Origin: Geothermobacter ehrlichii
Lineage (GTDB): Bacteria; Desulfobacterota; Desulfuromonadia; Desulfuromonadales; Geothermobacteraceae
Direction: 5' to 3'
Assembly: GCF_008124615.1 (NCBI RefSeq)
Contig: NZ_VNIB01000003.1
Coordinates: 62,001-126,000, forward strand
DNA length: 64,000 nucleotides
Below the pieces are notes generated by a model. It was given only the letters and a program-made list of their open reading frames with translations, did no database searches and had not been told where the DNA came from. Positions 23,152 to 34,555 of the stretch are shown piece by piece. Position numbers and translations under genes: made by a program. Positions within the stretch are counted from its first letter, which is position 1, and every line of letters starts with the position of its first letter.

Positions 23152-23310
23152 TCAGTCGAGCGGATCGAAGGCGTCCTTGCCGAGATAGCACAGGGGACAG
23201 CACCAGGTGTCGGGCAGGGCGTCGAAGCCGGTGCCGGGTGGAATGTCGCTCAGCGGGTCGCCTTCGGCAGGGTTGTAGATGTAGCCGCAGTTGGTGCAGA
23301 TATAGCGCAT
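23152..23310 (-). CDS. rubredoxin
   Basis: The 52-aa product starts [19 protein letters not shown] and has the second iron pair in [15 protein letters not shown]. The CxxC...CxxC spacing and length are those of classical rubredoxin, a one-iron electron carrier of anaerobes in peroxide/oxygen defence or other redox steps. AGGGAG precedes the ATG. It converges with the radical SAM gene (9 bp between stops) and lies about 100 bp downstream of the MetF-like gene. Confidence 0.95.
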   Translation of the reverse strand: MRYICTNCGYIYNPAEGDPLSDIPPGTGFDALPDTWCCPLCYLGKDAFDPLD

Positions 23311-23348
23311 CGTTTGCTCCCTACGGTCGCAAGGCGCGTGGCGCCGGG

Positions 23349-23366
23349 TGCCAGGTGCCGGGAAAG
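23349..23366. repeat. GTGCCGGG-type intergenic repeat, copy 1
   Basis: TGCCAGGTGCCGGGAAAG in the gap between the rubredoxin and MetF-like genes nearly matches TGCCAGGTGCCGGGGAAAG at 40273-40291. It is preceded here by GGCGCCGGG, a direct continuation of the pattern. Confidence 0.5.
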
Positions 23367-23414
23367 GCTCTGTCCCGATGTCTTGAGCCCTGAGACAGTC
23401 GGCAATCGGCCGGT

Positions 23415-24155
23415 TCAGATGATTCCGTCGAGATATTTTTTGATGTCCGCCCGGATCGGCATGATGTAGGCGCTGGCGCCGCGCGCCTTGACGAAGTGCA
23501 GGGCGCGTTTGGTGAACTGGCGGTTCCATTCCAGGGTCGGTTCGAAGTCGGGCGGAAAGAAGCCGTTGTTCTTGTTTTCCCAGTAGGCCTGGCTCTTTTC
23601 GGTCAGCACCGGAGCGATGCCCCACCAGACGTCGAGGCCGATCAGCAGGTCGGCCCAGATCTCCATGAAGCGCAGGTCGAAGAAGGGCTGGGTAAAGAAG
23701 CCGTCGGCGCCGGCCTGCAGCTTGGCGTGAACGTAGTCGAGTTCCGCCTTGACGCCGCTGCGATAGGGGTCGAGGCCGGCGTAGACCTTGACTCCGGGCA
23801 GTTCCCGCTTCAGTCGGGCGATGAAGTCGGTGACCGGCGTGCGGTAGGTACGGTGCAGCATGTCCTGCGGCGGATCGCCGGAGATGGCCAGCACCGCCGG
23901 GCAGCCGCTGCGGCGAATGGCGGCGAGAAACGGCCAGTCGGCCTGCAGGTCGAAGTCGATTGCGCGCAGATGCGGGATGACCCGTCCGACCTGCGGGGCG
24001 ATGATTTCCCCGGCTTCCCAGGCGCGCAGGGGAAACTGCAGCAGGTCGGGAATGTTGATGGTCTTCACCTGGGGAAAGTGCTTCCGTACGGTGGCCAGAT
24101 CGCGCTCCAGAACCTCCCTGGAGCGGGGAACCAGTTCAATGGCGAGGTCGCCCAT
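23415..24155 (-). CDS. methylenetetrahydrofolate reductase family protein
   Basis: This 246-aa protein starts [20 protein letters not shown] and is a short MTHFR-like (PF02219) barrel. Recognisable parts are [42 protein letters not shown] and [34 protein letters not shown] replaces the usual GDPP segment. It lacks some N-terminal residues of classical MetF and may be one of the short homologs seen in anaerobes, acting in methyl-folate metabolism with MetH. The ATG overlaps the stop of the VOC gene upstream by one base. Confidence 0.75.
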   Translation of the reverse strand: MGDLAIELVPRSREVLERDLATVRKHFPQVKTINIPDLLQFPLRAWEAGEIIAPQVGRVIPHLRAIDFDLQADWPFLAAIRRSGCPAVLAISGDPPQDMLHRTYRTPVTDFIARLKRELPGVKVYAGLDPYRSGVKAELDYVHAKLQAGADGFFTQPFFDLRFMEIWADLLIGLDVWWGIAPVLTEKSQAYWENKNNGFFPPDFEPTLEWNRQFTKRALHFVKARGASAYIMPIRADIKKYLDGII

Positions 24156-24559
24156 CAGCTGTTCTCCTGGTCGGCGGCACTGAGGATCAGCAGATAGCCG
24201 TCGGGGTCGTGCAGCCAGAATTCCTTGCGGTCGTGTTCGTCGTCTTCGAGCTCGTAGAGCAGGTGCAGCCGGTGGCGCCTGATGGCCCGTCCTGTCGCTT
24301 CGATGTCGGGAATGTCCAGTTCCAGGGTCATGCCCACCCCCTTGGCGTGGCGGTCGATGTTCTGGAACAGGGCCGGATGGGAGGCCTCGAGATGCCGGCT
24401 TTGGCGAAAGAGGATGGCGGTATCCCCCTGCGGCAGCATGAGCAGCGGCGGAAAGCGGTCTCCCGGCTCGAGCCAATGCAGGCGCAGGCCGAGGATTTCG
24501 CGGTAGAAGGTCTCGGTGCGCTCCAGGTCGTGGACCGCCAGAGTCAGAATGAATCCCAT
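24155..24559 (-). CDS. VOC/glyoxalase family protein
   Basis: This 134-aa protein shows the vicinal-oxygen-chelate pattern MGFILTLAVHDLERTETFYREILGLRL, then GMTLELDIPDIEATGRAI and KEFWLHDPDGYLLIL. The paired His and Glu metal ligands are plausible, but the substrate is unknown. The stop is fused to the MetF-like start (TGATG), so the genes are co-translated. GGAGG precedes the ATG. A specific enzyme name is not justified. Confidence 0.75.
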   Translation of the reverse strand: MGFILTLAVHDLERTETFYREILGLRLHWLEPGDRFPPLLMLPQGDTAILFRQSRHLEASHPALFQNIDRHAKGVGMTLELDIPDIEATGRAIRRHRLHLLYELEDDEHDRKEFWLHDPDGYLLILSAADQENS

Positions 24560-24715
24560 CGGCTGCTTCCTCCGGTTGTGTTTGTAGCATGCGCGCCCGC
24601 GGACTGGCAACCGTCTCCCATCCACCACCTCCTTTCGGAATTCGGTCGCCGTTACCGATTCATCGGCGGCGTTGCCGGCGCCGCTTGAGCGGCGGATGGG
24701 GGACAATGCCGCCGG

Positions 24716-24745
24716 TTGACCCTTTTTCAAGCGCTGTGATTTAAT
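24716..24745 (+). promoter_or_regulatory. candidate sigma-70 promoter for folK
   Basis: TTGACC (24716-24721) and TTTAAT (24740-24745) are 18 bp apart and lie 33 bp before the folK ATG. This is a reasonable housekeeping promoter by eye. Confidence 0.55.
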
Positions 24746-24778
24746 GGAGCAGCGACTTTCAAGGGGCGTAAGTACCGC

Positions 24779-25273
24779 ATGGCGACCGTTTATCTGGGGC
24801 TCGGGTCCAATCTCGGGGCCCGCCTCGACAATCTGCGCCGGGCCCGGTCCGCGTTGCGGCGGTTGCCGGCGACGACACTGGTGACGGTGTCCGGTTGTTA
24901 CGAAACCGAGCCGGTGGGAGGACCTTCCGGGCAGCGCAGCTACTACAACGCGGTCGTCTGCCTGTCGACAGCTCTGGCGCCTCGCGATCTGCTGGAGCGG
25001 ACCCGGCGGATCGAGGAAGCGTGCGGACGGGTCCGCACGGAACGCTGGGGACCGCGGACCCTCGATATCGACATCCTGCTTTACGACGATCTGGTCAGTG
25101 ACGATCCCGAGCTGATCCTGCCGCATCCGCGGCTGCATGAACGCGGCTTTGTGCTGGCACCGCTGGCCGAAATGGCTCCCGATGTCCGCCCGCCGGGGCT
25201 CTCTTTTACCATCGAGCAGCTCTGGCGGAATCTTCCCCGTCCGGGTGGGGTGGTCCGGATCGGAGACTGGTGA
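24779..25273 (+). CDS. folK: 2-amino-4-hydroxy-6-hydroxymethyldihydropteridine pyrophosphokinase
   Basis: This 164-aa enzyme pyrophosphorylates the pterin alcohol ahead of dihydropteroate synthase in folate synthesis. The family markers are VYLGLGSNLGARLDNLR at the N-terminus, YETEPVGGPSGQRSYYNAVV, and the signature RWGPRTLDIDILLYDD with metal-binding aspartates. ILPHPRLHERGFVLAPLAEM completes the fold. AAGGGG lies upstream. The next gene starts 4 nt after the stop. Confidence 0.95.
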   Translation: MATVYLGLGSNLGARLDNLRRARSALRRLPATTLVTVSGCYETEPVGGPSGQRSYYNAVVCLSTALAPRDLLERTRRIEEACGRVRTERWGPRTLDIDILLYDDLVSDDPELILPHPRLHERGFVLAPLAEMAPDVRPPGLSFTIEQLWRNLPRPGGVVRIGDW

Positions 25274-25276
25274 CCG

Positions 25277-25537
25277 ATGATTCGACTCCTGCTGCTGGCC
25301 ATTTTCGGCTTTCTGTTCTATGTTATCTGGACGGCCCTGGTGCGCATCGTTCGTGCCGGCCGGGGCGCTGACGTCGAATCGCGACCGGAAAAGACGGTGG
25401 CCGGCGAGGAGATGGTCCGGGACCCGGTCTGTGGGACCTACGTGCCGCGCAGCGACGCGGTGCAGGCGCGCATCAGGGGGCGCCTCGCCTTTTTCTGCAG
25501 TACCGAATGTCGGGACGCCTACCGCCGACAGAAATGA
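25277..25537 (+). CDS. small membrane-anchored YHS/TRASH-like protein
   Basis: This 86-aa protein has an N-terminal membrane helix (LLLLAIFGFLFYVIWTALVRI). A short cytoplasmic domain follows with MVRDPVCGTYVPRSDAVQARI and FFCSTECRDAYRR. The CG-(x)n-C-x3-C pattern resembles YHS/TRASH or PP0621-type metal-binding knuckles. It is encoded directly behind folK, probably in one transcript with the transaldolase gene. The function is unknown; metal binding at the membrane is inferred. Confidence 0.75.
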   Translation: MIRLLLLAIFGFLFYVIWTALVRIVRAGRGADVESRPEKTVAGEEMVRDPVCGTYVPRSDAVQARIRGRLAFFCSTECRDAYRRQK

Positions 25538-25564
25538 CCAAGCACAGCGAAAGGGAGACGAAAG

Positions 25565-26209
25565 ATGAAATTCTTTATCGATACCGCCGAAGTCGACGAA
25601 ATCAGGGCGGCCTGTGAACTGGGGCTGGTTGACGGTGTTACCACCAACCCCTCGCTCATCGCCAAGAGCGGCCGCGATTTTCGGGAAGTGATCAGTGAAA
25701 TCTGCGGTCTGGTCGACGGGCCGGTTTCGGCCGAGGTCATCGCCCTCGACGCGCCGGGCATGCTTGCCGAGGGGCGCGAACTGGCGAAGATTGACGACAA
25801 GATCGTGATCAAGGTGCCGATGACCGAAGAAGGCCTCAAGGCGACCAGCCAGTTCACCGCCGAGGGGATTCGTACCAATGTCACTCTCATCTTTTCGCCG
25901 CTGCAGGCCCTGCTGGCGGCCAAGGCGGGAGCGACCTTCGTCTCGCCTTTCGTCGGCCGACTGGACGACATCGGCCACGAGGGGATGGAGGGCGTCGACC
26001 AGATCCGTACCATCTACGACAATTACGGCTTCACCACCGAAATCATCGTCGCCTCGGTGCGCAGCCCGATGCACGTGCTGGCGGCGGCCATGGTCGGTGC
26101 CGACATCGCCACCATTCCCTTCAAGGTGATGCAGCAGCTGGCCCGGCATCCGCTGACCGACATCGGCATCGAGAAGTTTCTCGCCGATCACAGAAAGAGC
26201 GGGAAGTAG
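25565..26209 (+). CDS. fsa: transaldolase-like fructose-6-phosphate aldolase
   Basis: This 214-aa protein is the short TalC/FSA type. It starts [20 protein letters not shown], contains [15 protein letters not shown], the Schiff-base lysine region [17 protein letters not shown] and [26 protein letters not shown], and ends [12 protein letters not shown]. It works in the pentose phosphate pathway (transaldolase) or as an F6P aldolase; the short form does not settle which. AAGGGAGACGAAAG precedes the ATG. Together with rpe in this window it supports a pentose phosphate route. Confidence 0.9.
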   Translation: MKFFIDTAEVDEIRAACELGLVDGVTTNPSLIAKSGRDFREVISEICGLVDGPVSAEVIALDAPGMLAEGRELAKIDDKIVIKVPMTEEGLKATSQFTAEGIRTNVTLIFSPLQALLAAKAGATFVSPFVGRLDDIGHEGMEGVDQIRTIYDNYGFTTEIIVASVRSPMHVLAAAMVGADIATIPFKVMQQLARHPLTDIGIEKFLADHRKSGK

Positions 26210-26316
26210 CCCTTTCGCCGCCGGGACAGGCCCGTTGCCGGATCTCTGCTAGACTCGAAAGGTCTGATGGCGGGGAGGCCGCAACGGGCTTTTCTCTGCT
26301 CCCGGCAGGCAAAAAA

Positions 26317-26329
26317 ATGGTCAGACCAT
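26317..26329. promoter_or_regulatory. GntR/FadR-type operator candidate
   Basis: ATGGTCAGACCAT is a perfect palindrome around a single base and matches TNGTnnnACnA, the half-site pattern of FCD-type GntR regulators (FadR, PdhR, LldR). It abuts the -35 box of the candidate sucC promoter. Confidence 0.5.
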
Positions 26330-26330
26330 C

Positions 26331-26359
26331 TTGACGCAAAGGAAAAAAAGGATTAAAAC
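26331..26359 (+). promoter_or_regulatory. candidate sigma-70 promoter for sucCD
   Basis: TTGACG (26331-26336), a 17-bp spacer and TAAAAC (26354-26359). The operator-like palindrome touches its upstream edge and GTATAC lies 7 bp after the -10. The leader would be about 270 nt. Confidence 0.5.
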
Positions 26360-26634
26360 CCTGCCGTATACCAGTTAAATCATTATTACAACATTGTTTT
26401 GTATAGGTTCCGACACCTGGCCGAGACGACCTGAGGGTCGATGGTTCATCAGATTCGTCTGACCAGAGGCGGATTCGGGGATGAGATGTCATCAGGCCAG
26501 GACGGCCGACGGGGAGAGCAGCATCGTTTGAAAAGGCGGCGGCATGGCGCACGGACCATGCCGGTTGGTTTTCTAGGTGCCGGCCCCATGACCGGAGCAA
26601 TCATTCCAACCCACTTGAGTCAGGTGAGGAGCCT

Positions 26635-27798
<1,164 letters not shown>

Positions 27799-27810
27799 GG
27801 AGAGAAAGCG

Positions 27811-28683
<873 letters not shown>

Positions 28684-28712
28684 GGTTTCGTTCCGGATAG
28701 TCCAGACAACGC

Positions 28713-28746
28713 AAGGCGCCGGCCGAAGGTCGGCGCCTTCTTTTTT
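28713..28746 (+). terminator. intrinsic terminator after sucCD
   Basis: AAGGCGCCG pairs with CGGCGCCTT (28713-28721 and 28731-28739) and is followed by CTTTTTT. Confidence 0.93.
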
Positions 28747-28860
28747 CCCTTCCCGTTGCTCGTCTTTTTTCTAAGCCCCTGACATCCCCCGGTCGATAGA
28801 AGATCGAACAGCTTCCGCCAAAGCAGGCCGGAAGCCGACTGTCGAGCCAGGAGAGAGCGG

Positions 28861-29391
28861 ATGAGCAAACCCCTGACCGTTTCGTCCCGCGATGAAGACG
28901 GCCATGCACTCAGGTTTCGGCTGATCGACAGATCGCTGAAAAAGGTTCAGTACCGGCAGGATGCCCTGATCGAGGTGCTGCACGCGGCGCAGGAGGCTTT
29001 CGGCCATCTGGACGAGGAGATCCTCGACTATGTGTCGCTGCAGCTCAGGCTGCCGCCGAGCTGGGTCTACGGGGTCGCCACCTTCTACAACTTCTTCACC
29101 CTCGATCCGCAGGGCGACCATACCTGCGTCGTCTGCCTCGGCACCGCCTGCTACGTCAAAGGCGCCGGCGAGATCGTCGCCCGTCTGGAAGAGGAGCTGG
29201 GGGTGAAGGCCGGTGGGACGACCGCCGACGGCAGGCTGAGCCTGATGACGGCGCGCTGCCTGGGCAACTGCAGCCTGGCGCCGATGCTGACCCTCGACGG
29301 CGAGGTGCTCGGCAGGCAGACGGCGACCTCGGCCTTTGAGACGGTCGACAGACGGCTGAACGACCGTGAACCGGTGAAGGAGGAAGGATGA
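28861..29391 (+). CDS. hoxE: NAD(P)-coupled NiFe hydrogenase subunit HoxE
   Basis: This 176-aa NuoE-like protein has a thioredoxin-fold [2Fe-2S] centre. The helical N-terminus contains [22 protein letters not shown], then [21 protein letters not shown]. The four cysteines are in [15 protein letters not shown] (C-x4-C) and [11 protein letters not shown] (C-x3-C). HoxE passes electrons between the diaphorase and the hydrogenase of group 3d bidirectional enzymes. Context decides between NuoE and HoxE: hoxF, hoxU, hoxY and hoxH follow without a break, the next start overlapping this stop. Confidence 0.9.
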   Translation: MSKPLTVSSRDEDGHALRFRLIDRSLKKVQYRQDALIEVLHAAQEAFGHLDEEILDYVSLQLRLPPSWVYGVATFYNFFTLDPQGDHTCVVCLGTACYVKGAGEIVARLEEELGVKAGGTTADGRLSLMTARCLGNCSLAPMLTLDGEVLGRQTATSAFETVDRRLNDREPVKEEG

Positions 29392-31118
29392 ACCCGGCGG
29401 ATCTGGCGGCAGTGGCCGAGCAGGAGCGCCAGCGCCAGCGACAGCTGCTGCTGCGGATTTTTCTCTGTTACAGCACGCCCTGTCTTTCTGCCGGGGCGCA
29501 GCAGGTGCGAGGCGCGCTGGAAGAGCTGATCCGGGAGCGCGATCTGGCCGTCCGGCTGGAGATCGTGGCGACCGGCTGCATGGGGCCTTGCAGCCGGGGA
29601 CCGCTGCTCCGGCTGCGCCGGGCCGACGGCGACGAGCAGATCTTCGAGCGGGTGACGCCGGAGCTGGCCCGGGCAATTCTGCTGCAGGCGCTGGAACTGG
29701 CGCCGCCGCAGGTTGCGCCACTCGATCCGGACCTGCCCTTTTTCACCCGCCAGACCCGGGTGGTTCTGGCCAACAGCGGCTGGATCGATCCGGAGCGGCT
29801 CGAGGACAGCATCGCCCATGGCGCCTACGCGGCCCTGGCGCACGCCCTGCACGAGATGACCCCGGAAGAGGTCTGCGCCGAGATCAAGCAGAGCGGGCTG
29901 CGCGGCCGCGGCGGCGGCGGTTATCCGACCGGGGTCAAGTGGAACCTGGTGCGCAAGGCGCCGGCCGAGCGGAAATTCGTCGTCGCCAACGGTGACGAGG
30001 GCGATCCCGGAGCCTACATGGACCGTACGATCATGGAGTCGGATCCGCACCGGGTGCTCGAGGGGATGGCCATTGCCGGCTACGCGGTCGGTGCCGAGCA
30101 GGGCTACATCTATGTGCGCGGCGAATATCCGCTCGCCGCCAGCCGTCTGGCCGCGGCGATCCGGCAGGCCGAACGGCGCGGCCTGCTGGGCAGTCGCATC
30201 CTCGACAGCAACTTCAATTTCCGCATCGACCTGCGCATCGGCGCCGGGGCGTTCGTCTGCGGCGAGGAGACCGCCCTGATGAAGTCGATCATGGGCCGGC
30301 GCGGCCAGCCGGTGCCCCGTCCGCCCTATCCGGCGCAGAAGGGGCTGTGGGGATTTCCCACCCTGATCAACAATGTCGAAACCTATGCCAACGTCGGCCC
30401 GATCATCAGCCGCGGCGCCGAATGGTTCGCCGCCATGGGCACCGGCAAGAGCCGGGGGACCAAGGTGTTCGCGCTATGCGGCGAAGTGGTCAATTCGGGA
30501 CTGATCGAGGTCGAGATGGGCATCCGCCTGCGGGACATCGTTTTCGAGATCGGCGGCGGTCTGCCAGACGGCGGTCGCTTCAAGGCGGCGCAGACCGGCG
30601 GTCCGAGTGGCGGCTGCATTCCGGCACAGCACCTCGACACGCCCGTCGACTACGAGAGTCTGAAGGAGCTCGGCTCGATCATGGGCTCCGGTGGCCTGAT
30701 CGTCATGGGCGAGGGCAGCTGCATGCCGGACGTGGCGAAGTTCTTCATGGATTTCTGCATGGACGAAAGCTGCGGCAAGTGCGTTCCCTGCCGTGTCGGT
30801 ACCGTCGAGATGCGTCGCCTGCTCGGCCGCATCACTGACGGCAGCGCCACCATGGAAGATTTCGCCACCCTGGAGCAGCTCTGCGAGCTGGTGCGGGAAA
30901 CCAGTCTCTGCGGTCTCGGCATGACCGCCCCCAATCCGGTGCTCAACACGCTCAGGTACTTTCGCGACGAGTACCTGGCCCACATCGTCGACCGGCAATG
31001 CCCGGCCGGTGTCTGCAACCTCGACCGAATTCCCCTGCTCAAGCTGCCCGAACATGCCCATGTCCTGACCCTGTTCAAGGAGAGAACCGATGCCGGTCAT
31101 CACCCTGACGATCAATGA
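29388..31118 (+). CDS. hoxF: hydrogenase diaphorase subunit HoxF
   Basis: This 576-aa protein fuses an N-terminal thioredoxin-like [2Fe-2S] domain ([22 protein letters not shown]) to a NuoF core. FMN and NAD(P) binding are seen in [17 protein letters not shown] and [17 protein letters not shown], the SLBB region follows, and the 4Fe-4S site is [19 protein letters not shown] with a fourth cysteine in [13 protein letters not shown]. It oxidises or reduces NAD(P)(H) and exchanges electrons with the H2-activating unit. ATG overlaps hoxE by 4 nt; hoxU starts inside its last codons. Confidence 0.94.
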   Translation: MNPADLAAVAEQERQRQRQLLLRIFLCYSTPCLSAGAQQVRGALEELIRERDLAVRLEIVATGCMGPCSRGPLLRLRRADGDEQIFERVTPELARAILLQALELAPPQVAPLDPDLPFFTRQTRVVLANSGWIDPERLEDSIAHGAYAALAHALHEMTPEEVCAEIKQSGLRGRGGGGYPTGVKWNLVRKAPAERKFVVANGDEGDPGAYMDRTIMESDPHRVLEGMAIAGYAVGAEQGYIYVRGEYPLAASRLAAAIRQAERRGLLGSRILDSNFNFRIDLRIGAGAFVCGEETALMKSIMGRRGQPVPRPPYPAQKGLWGFPTLINNVETYANVGPIISRGAEWFAAMGTGKSRGTKVFALCGEVVNSGLIEVEMGIRLRDIVFEIGGGLPDGGRFKAAQTGGPSGGCIPAQHLDTPVDYESLKELGSIMGSGGLIVMGEGSCMPDVAKFFMDFCMDESCGKCVPCRVGTVEMRRLLGRITDGSATMEDFATLEQLCELVRETSLCGLGMTAPNPVLNTLRYFRDEYLAHIVDRQCPAGVCNLDRIPLLKLPEHAHVLTLFKERTDAGHHPDDQ

Positions 31119-31806
31119 TGAACTGGTCAGTGCCCGCTCCGGCCAGTCGCTGCTGGAGGCCATCCGCGATCATGGCATCGACCTGCCGACCCTCTGCCAC
31201 CTCGACGGACTGAGCGCCCGCGGCGGTTGCCGTCTCTGCCTGGTGGAGGTGGCGGGCAGTCCGCGTCTGTTGCCGGCCTGCACCACCGAGGCGGTCGAGG
31301 GGATGGTCGTCACTACCCACAACGAGCGGATCGACCGCTACCGGCGGATGATTCTCGAGCTGACCTTCGCCGAGCGCAACCACACCTGCGCCGTCTGCGT
31401 CAGCAACGGCCACTGTGAGCTGCAGGCCCTGGCGGCCGAACTCGGCATGGATCGCGTGCGCTACGACTATCTCAATCCCGACCTCGGCCTCGACACCAGC
31501 CACCGGCTCTTCGGTGTCGACCACAACCGCTGCCTGCTCTGCCTGCGCTGTGTCCGGGTCTGTGACGAGGTCGAGGGGGCGCATACCTGGGACGTTGCCG
31601 GTCGCGGCATCGCCAGCCGGGTGATCACCGATCTCAACCGCCCCTGGGGACAGAGCGAAAGCTGCACCGAATGCGGCAAGTGCGTCGAGGTCTGTCCGAC
31701 CGGCGCCCTGTTCGACAAGGGAGCGTCGGTCGGCGAAATGGAGAAGGAATCGCGTTTTCTGCGGCGTATTCTCGACGGGCGCGAGAAGCGCCAGTGGCGT
31801 CGCTGA
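31090..31806 (+). CDS. hoxU: hydrogenase iron-sulfur subunit HoxU
   Basis: This 238-aa protein is equivalent to the N-terminal iron-sulfur part of NuoG. The [2Fe-2S] ferredoxin domain shows [22 protein letters not shown] and [13 protein letters not shown]. The His-Cys3 cluster is [18 protein letters not shown]. Two 4Fe-4S clusters follow in [18 protein letters not shown] and [17 protein letters not shown]. It relays electrons between HoxF and HoxY. GGAGAG precedes the ATG, which overlaps the hoxF end by 29 nt. Confidence 0.94.
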   Translation: MPVITLTINDELVSARSGQSLLEAIRDHGIDLPTLCHLDGLSARGGCRLCLVEVAGSPRLLPACTTEAVEGMVVTTHNERIDRYRRMILELTFAERNHTCAVCVSNGHCELQALAAELGMDRVRYDYLNPDLGLDTSHRLFGVDHNRCLLCLRCVRVCDEVEGAHTWDVAGRGIASRVITDLNRPWGQSESCTECGKCVEVCPTGALFDKGASVGEMEKESRFLRRILDGREKRQWRR

Positions 31807-31825
31807 AGGGAGGGGACAGAAGCCG

Positions 31826-32371
31826 ATGACAACCGACAAGCGCAAGATCCGCCTGGCCACGGCCTGGCTCGGAGGCTGTTCCGGCTGCCACATGAGCTTT
31901 CTCGACCTCGACGAGCTGCTGATCGAGCTCGCCGGGCGGGTCGATCTGGTCTACGGGCCGCTGGTCGATGCCAAGCAGTTTCCCGAGGAGGTCGATCTGA
32001 CCCTGGTCGAGGGGGCGGTCACCAACGTGGACAATCTCCAGCTGGCACGCATCATTCGCAGCAACAGCCGGGTTGTGGTCGGCTTCGGCGATTGCGCCGT
32101 CACCGGCAACGTCACCAGCATGCGCAACCGGATTCCGGTTCGTGATCTGCTGACCGCCGTTTACCGCCAGGCCAGGGCGCCGATCGGCGAGGAGGCGCTG
32201 AAGGATCTGCCGGCGCTGCTGCAGCAGGCGCTGCCCCTGCATCAGGCGATCGCCGTCGATGTCTGTCTGCCCGGCTGTCCGCCCTCGCCGGAGCGGATCG
32301 CCGCCGTCGTCACCGCCCTGCTCGACGGCGAGCCGGTCGCGCTCGATGCTGCCATGCGAACCTTTGGCTGA
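31826..32371 (+). CDS. hoxY: NiFe hydrogenase small subunit HoxY
   Basis: This 181-aa small subunit has the proximal 4Fe-4S ligands in [31 protein letters not shown] and [13 protein letters not shown]. There is no Tat signal and no medial or distal clusters, so it is cytoplasmic, as expected for group 3d. It pairs with HoxH. GGGAGG precedes the ATG. Confidence 0.95.
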   Translation: MTTDKRKIRLATAWLGGCSGCHMSFLDLDELLIELAGRVDLVYGPLVDAKQFPEEVDLTLVEGAVTNVDNLQLARIIRSNSRVVVGFGDCAVTGNVTSMRNRIPVRDLLTAVYRQARAPIGEEALKDLPALLQQALPLHQAIAVDVCLPGCPPSPERIAAVVTALLDGEPVALDAAMRTFG

Positions 32372-32383
32372 GGACTGGGAAAC

Positions 32384-33820
32384 ATGTCGCGAACCGTCAC
32401 CATCGAACCGATCACCCGCATCGAAGGCCATGCGAAGATCACCATCCTGCTCGATGAGCAGCAGCAGGTGGCCGATGCCCGCTTTCACGTCACCGAATTT
32501 CGCGGCTTCGAAAGATTCTGCATCGGCCGCTCCTTCTGGGAGATGCCAGGCATCACCGCCCGGGTCTGCGGCATCTGTCCGGTCAGCCATCTGATCGCCT
32601 CGAGCAAGGCCGGCGACGCCATCCTCGGAGTGCGCACCCCGGAGACGGCGGTCGCCCTGCGGCGGCTGATGAACTACGGACAGCTGGTGCAGAGCCACGC
32701 CCTGAGTTTCTTTCTGCTCTCCGGTCCCGACCTGATACTGGGCATGGATGCCGATCCCGCCAGCCGCAACCTGGTCGGCCTGATCCGCGAGCGGCCCGAG
32801 CTGGCCCGCGCCGGCATCCGTCTGCGCAGCTTCGGCCAGCAGTTGATCCGCGCCCTCGGCGAGCGCAGCATCCATCCATCCTGGTCGGTTCCCGGCGGCG
32901 TGCGCCGTCCCCTGGCGGCCGCCGAACGGGATCGCCTTCTTGGCCGGCTTCCCGAAATGTACCGGACCGTCGATCGGGCGCTCGATCTGATGAAGGAGAC
33001 CCTCGACCGTTTCCACGACGAGCTGCCGGCCTACGGCGATTTCCCCAGCCTCTTTCTCGGCCTGGTAGGTCCGGACGGAGGGCTGGAGCACTACGACGGT
33101 CTGGTGCGGGTGATCGACGCCGAGGGCAGGGTGCTGGAGGCCGGACTGGAACCGGAACGCTATGAAGAGATCATTGCCGAGGCCGAACAGCCCTGGACCT
33201 ATCTGAAGTTCCCCTACTACCGCCCCCTGGGGCTGGAGGACGATCGCGGCATGTACCGGGTCGGCCCCCTGGCTCGTCTCAACGTCTGCGACTTCGCCGG
33301 GACCCCGCGCGCTGACCGGGAGCTGCGTCAGTTCCGGCATTACGGCGGCAGCGGCCGGCCGGTGACCGGCAGCTTCTACTATCATTACGCCCGGCTGATC
33401 GAGATTCTGTTTTCCCTGGAACGGATCGAGGAGCTGCTGGCGGACGGGATTCTGGTCGACCATCACATTCGCAGCCGGGCCGATGTCAACCAGAATGTCG
33501 GCATCGGCGTCAGCGAAGCGCCGCGCGGCACCCTGTTTCACCGCTACCGGGTCGATGACGACGGCATTCTCGAAGATGTCAACCTGCTGATCGCCACCGG
33601 CCAGAACAATCTGGCCATGAACCGCACCGTCCGCCAGCTTGCCCGGCATTTTATCCGCGACGGCAGGCTGGAGGAAGGCCTGCTCAACCGCATCGAGCAC
33701 GGGATCCGCACCTTTGACCCCTGCTTGAGCTGTTCCACCCACGTGGTCGGCCAAATGCCCCTGCTGGTCGAACTGCGCGGACCCGGTGGTGAGCTGCTGG
33801 AGCGGATCGAACGGCGCTAG
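32384..33820 (+). CDS. hoxH: NiFe hydrogenase large subunit HoxH
   Basis: This 478-aa subunit carries the Ni-Fe site: the N-terminal pair in [11 protein letters not shown] (about residue 60) and the C-terminal pair in [10 protein letters not shown] (about residue 446). A 25-residue tail ([20 protein letters not shown] and more) follows the last histidine. A specific endopeptidase must remove it after metal insertion, but no maturation protease or hyp gene is seen in this window. The start [16 protein letters not shown] is typical. With HoxEFUY it forms a bidirectional H2:NAD(P) oxidoreductase in the cytoplasm. Confidence 0.95.
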   Translation: MSRTVTIEPITRIEGHAKITILLDEQQQVADARFHVTEFRGFERFCIGRSFWEMPGITARVCGICPVSHLIASSKAGDAILGVRTPETAVALRRLMNYGQLVQSHALSFFLLSGPDLILGMDADPASRNLVGLIRERPELARAGIRLRSFGQQLIRALGERSIHPSWSVPGGVRRPLAAAERDRLLGRLPEMYRTVDRALDLMKETLDRFHDELPAYGDFPSLFLGLVGPDGGLEHYDGLVRVIDAEGRVLEAGLEPERYEEIIAEAEQPWTYLKFPYYRPLGLEDDRGMYRVGPLARLNVCDFAGTPRADRELRQFRHYGGSGRPVTGSFYYHYARLIEILFSLERIEELLADGILVDHHIRSRADVNQNVGIGVSEAPRGTLFHRYRVDDDGILEDVNLLIATGQNNLAMNRTVRQLARHFIRDGRLEEGLLNRIEHGIRTFDPCLSCSTHVVGQMPLLVELRGPGGELLERIERR

Positions 33821-33999
33821 CGCGGCTTCTCGCCGGCACGATCGAAGACCGGGATTTCAGGCTGGCATGAAGGGAGTCGCTGCTGGATCCGTGTGCACCT
33901 GCCGGCAGCGGCTGTTTCCAGGCTGGGGCAGGCCGGTGCGGTCTGCCGACAGCGGCAGGAAGAGCGGTTTGCCGGCGGTGCCGGGCGGGCTTGGGAGGA

Positions 34000-34254
34000 T
34001 CAGTTGCGCCTGCGGGCCTGCAGAGCCGCCCGGCAGATGGCGATGGCCGGGGTTTCACCGCGACCGGTGGCGATGGTCGAGCCGGTCTGCGGTTCGTAGA
34101 CCACGTACTCGTAATGCCCCTTCGCGTCCTGCCCCTGGTAGCGGAAGCGGACTGCGAGGCGGCGCATCACCTGCCTGGCGGCGGTGATGCTGCGGGCCGG
34201 GTTGTTGGGATTGGACGGATCCCAGAGCCCGGCCGAAATCAGTTGTTCACGCAT
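34000..34254 (-). CDS. small conserved-looking protein of unknown function
   Basis: From the ATG at 34254, preceded directly by GGAGAGAG, the product is about 84 aa, starting MREQLISAGLWDPSNPNNPA. In-frame ATGs upstream (34266, 34269, 34281) are possible. The protein has a basic helix, ARQVMRRLAVRFRYQ, and a segment HYEYVVYEPQTGSTIATGRGETPAIAICRAAL. No family is recognised. It runs opposite to hoxH with about 180 bp of unassigned DNA between. Confidence 0.5.
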   Translation of the reverse strand: MREQLISAGLWDPSNPNNPARSITAARQVMRRLAVRFRYQGQDAKGHYEYVVYEPQTGSTIATGRGETPAIAICRAALQARRRN

Positions 34255-34392
34255 CTCTCTCTCCATCATTGACACAAGCAATCGGCCAGAAGGACCCGCG
34301 GCGGCTGTCGCTCAGGTTGGGGTGGTCCCGTCTGCCGGCAATCCGGAAGACTATAGTCAAAATCGTATACGCTGGCAAGGGGGCGCTGCCGG

Positions 34393-34446
34393 CCCAAGTC
34401 CACCCATTTCGGGATTAGGCGCCGTAAACAGGTGGTGGATTTGGGA
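34393..34446. repeat. palindromic intergenic element, copy 2 (short form)
   Basis: CACCCATTTCGGGATT (34401-34416) and TGGTGGATTTGGG (34433-34445) repeat exactly the two ends of the element at 5220-5390, here separated by only 16 bp that include the palindrome GGCGCC. The whole forms an imperfect hairpin with CCCAA(A/G)TCCACC ends. It lies about 110 bp before def. Confidence 0.65.
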
Positions 34447-34555
34447 CCGCGACGGCGGTTGACTTGGCGCCTGTCGGAAACGTAGGATAAAAAGGTTGAA
34501 CCCGAAGGGAAAATCCAGGATACGGGCCGGAGTACGGCCCGTTGCGGGAGCCGTC

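Larger units (their letters stand above)
26210..26634. other. promoter region of sucCD (about 425 bp, no gene)
   Basis: Long untranslated stretch ahead of sucC. It contains an operator-like palindrome, a candidate promoter and a GTATAC hexamer (26366-26371), listed separately. The middle (26340-26410) is AT-rich. The last 220 bp before the ATG have no recognisable RNA motif. Confidence 0.6.

Noticed and set aside
25277-26209. The idea that the small YHS-like gene and the transaldolase gene form a metal operon
   Set aside because: Only short spacing links them to folK; there is no functional coherence beyond co-orientation.
33821-33999. A possible hydrogenase maturation protease just after hoxH
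   Set aside because: No frame in this gap has the length or motifs of a HycI/HoxW-type protease.
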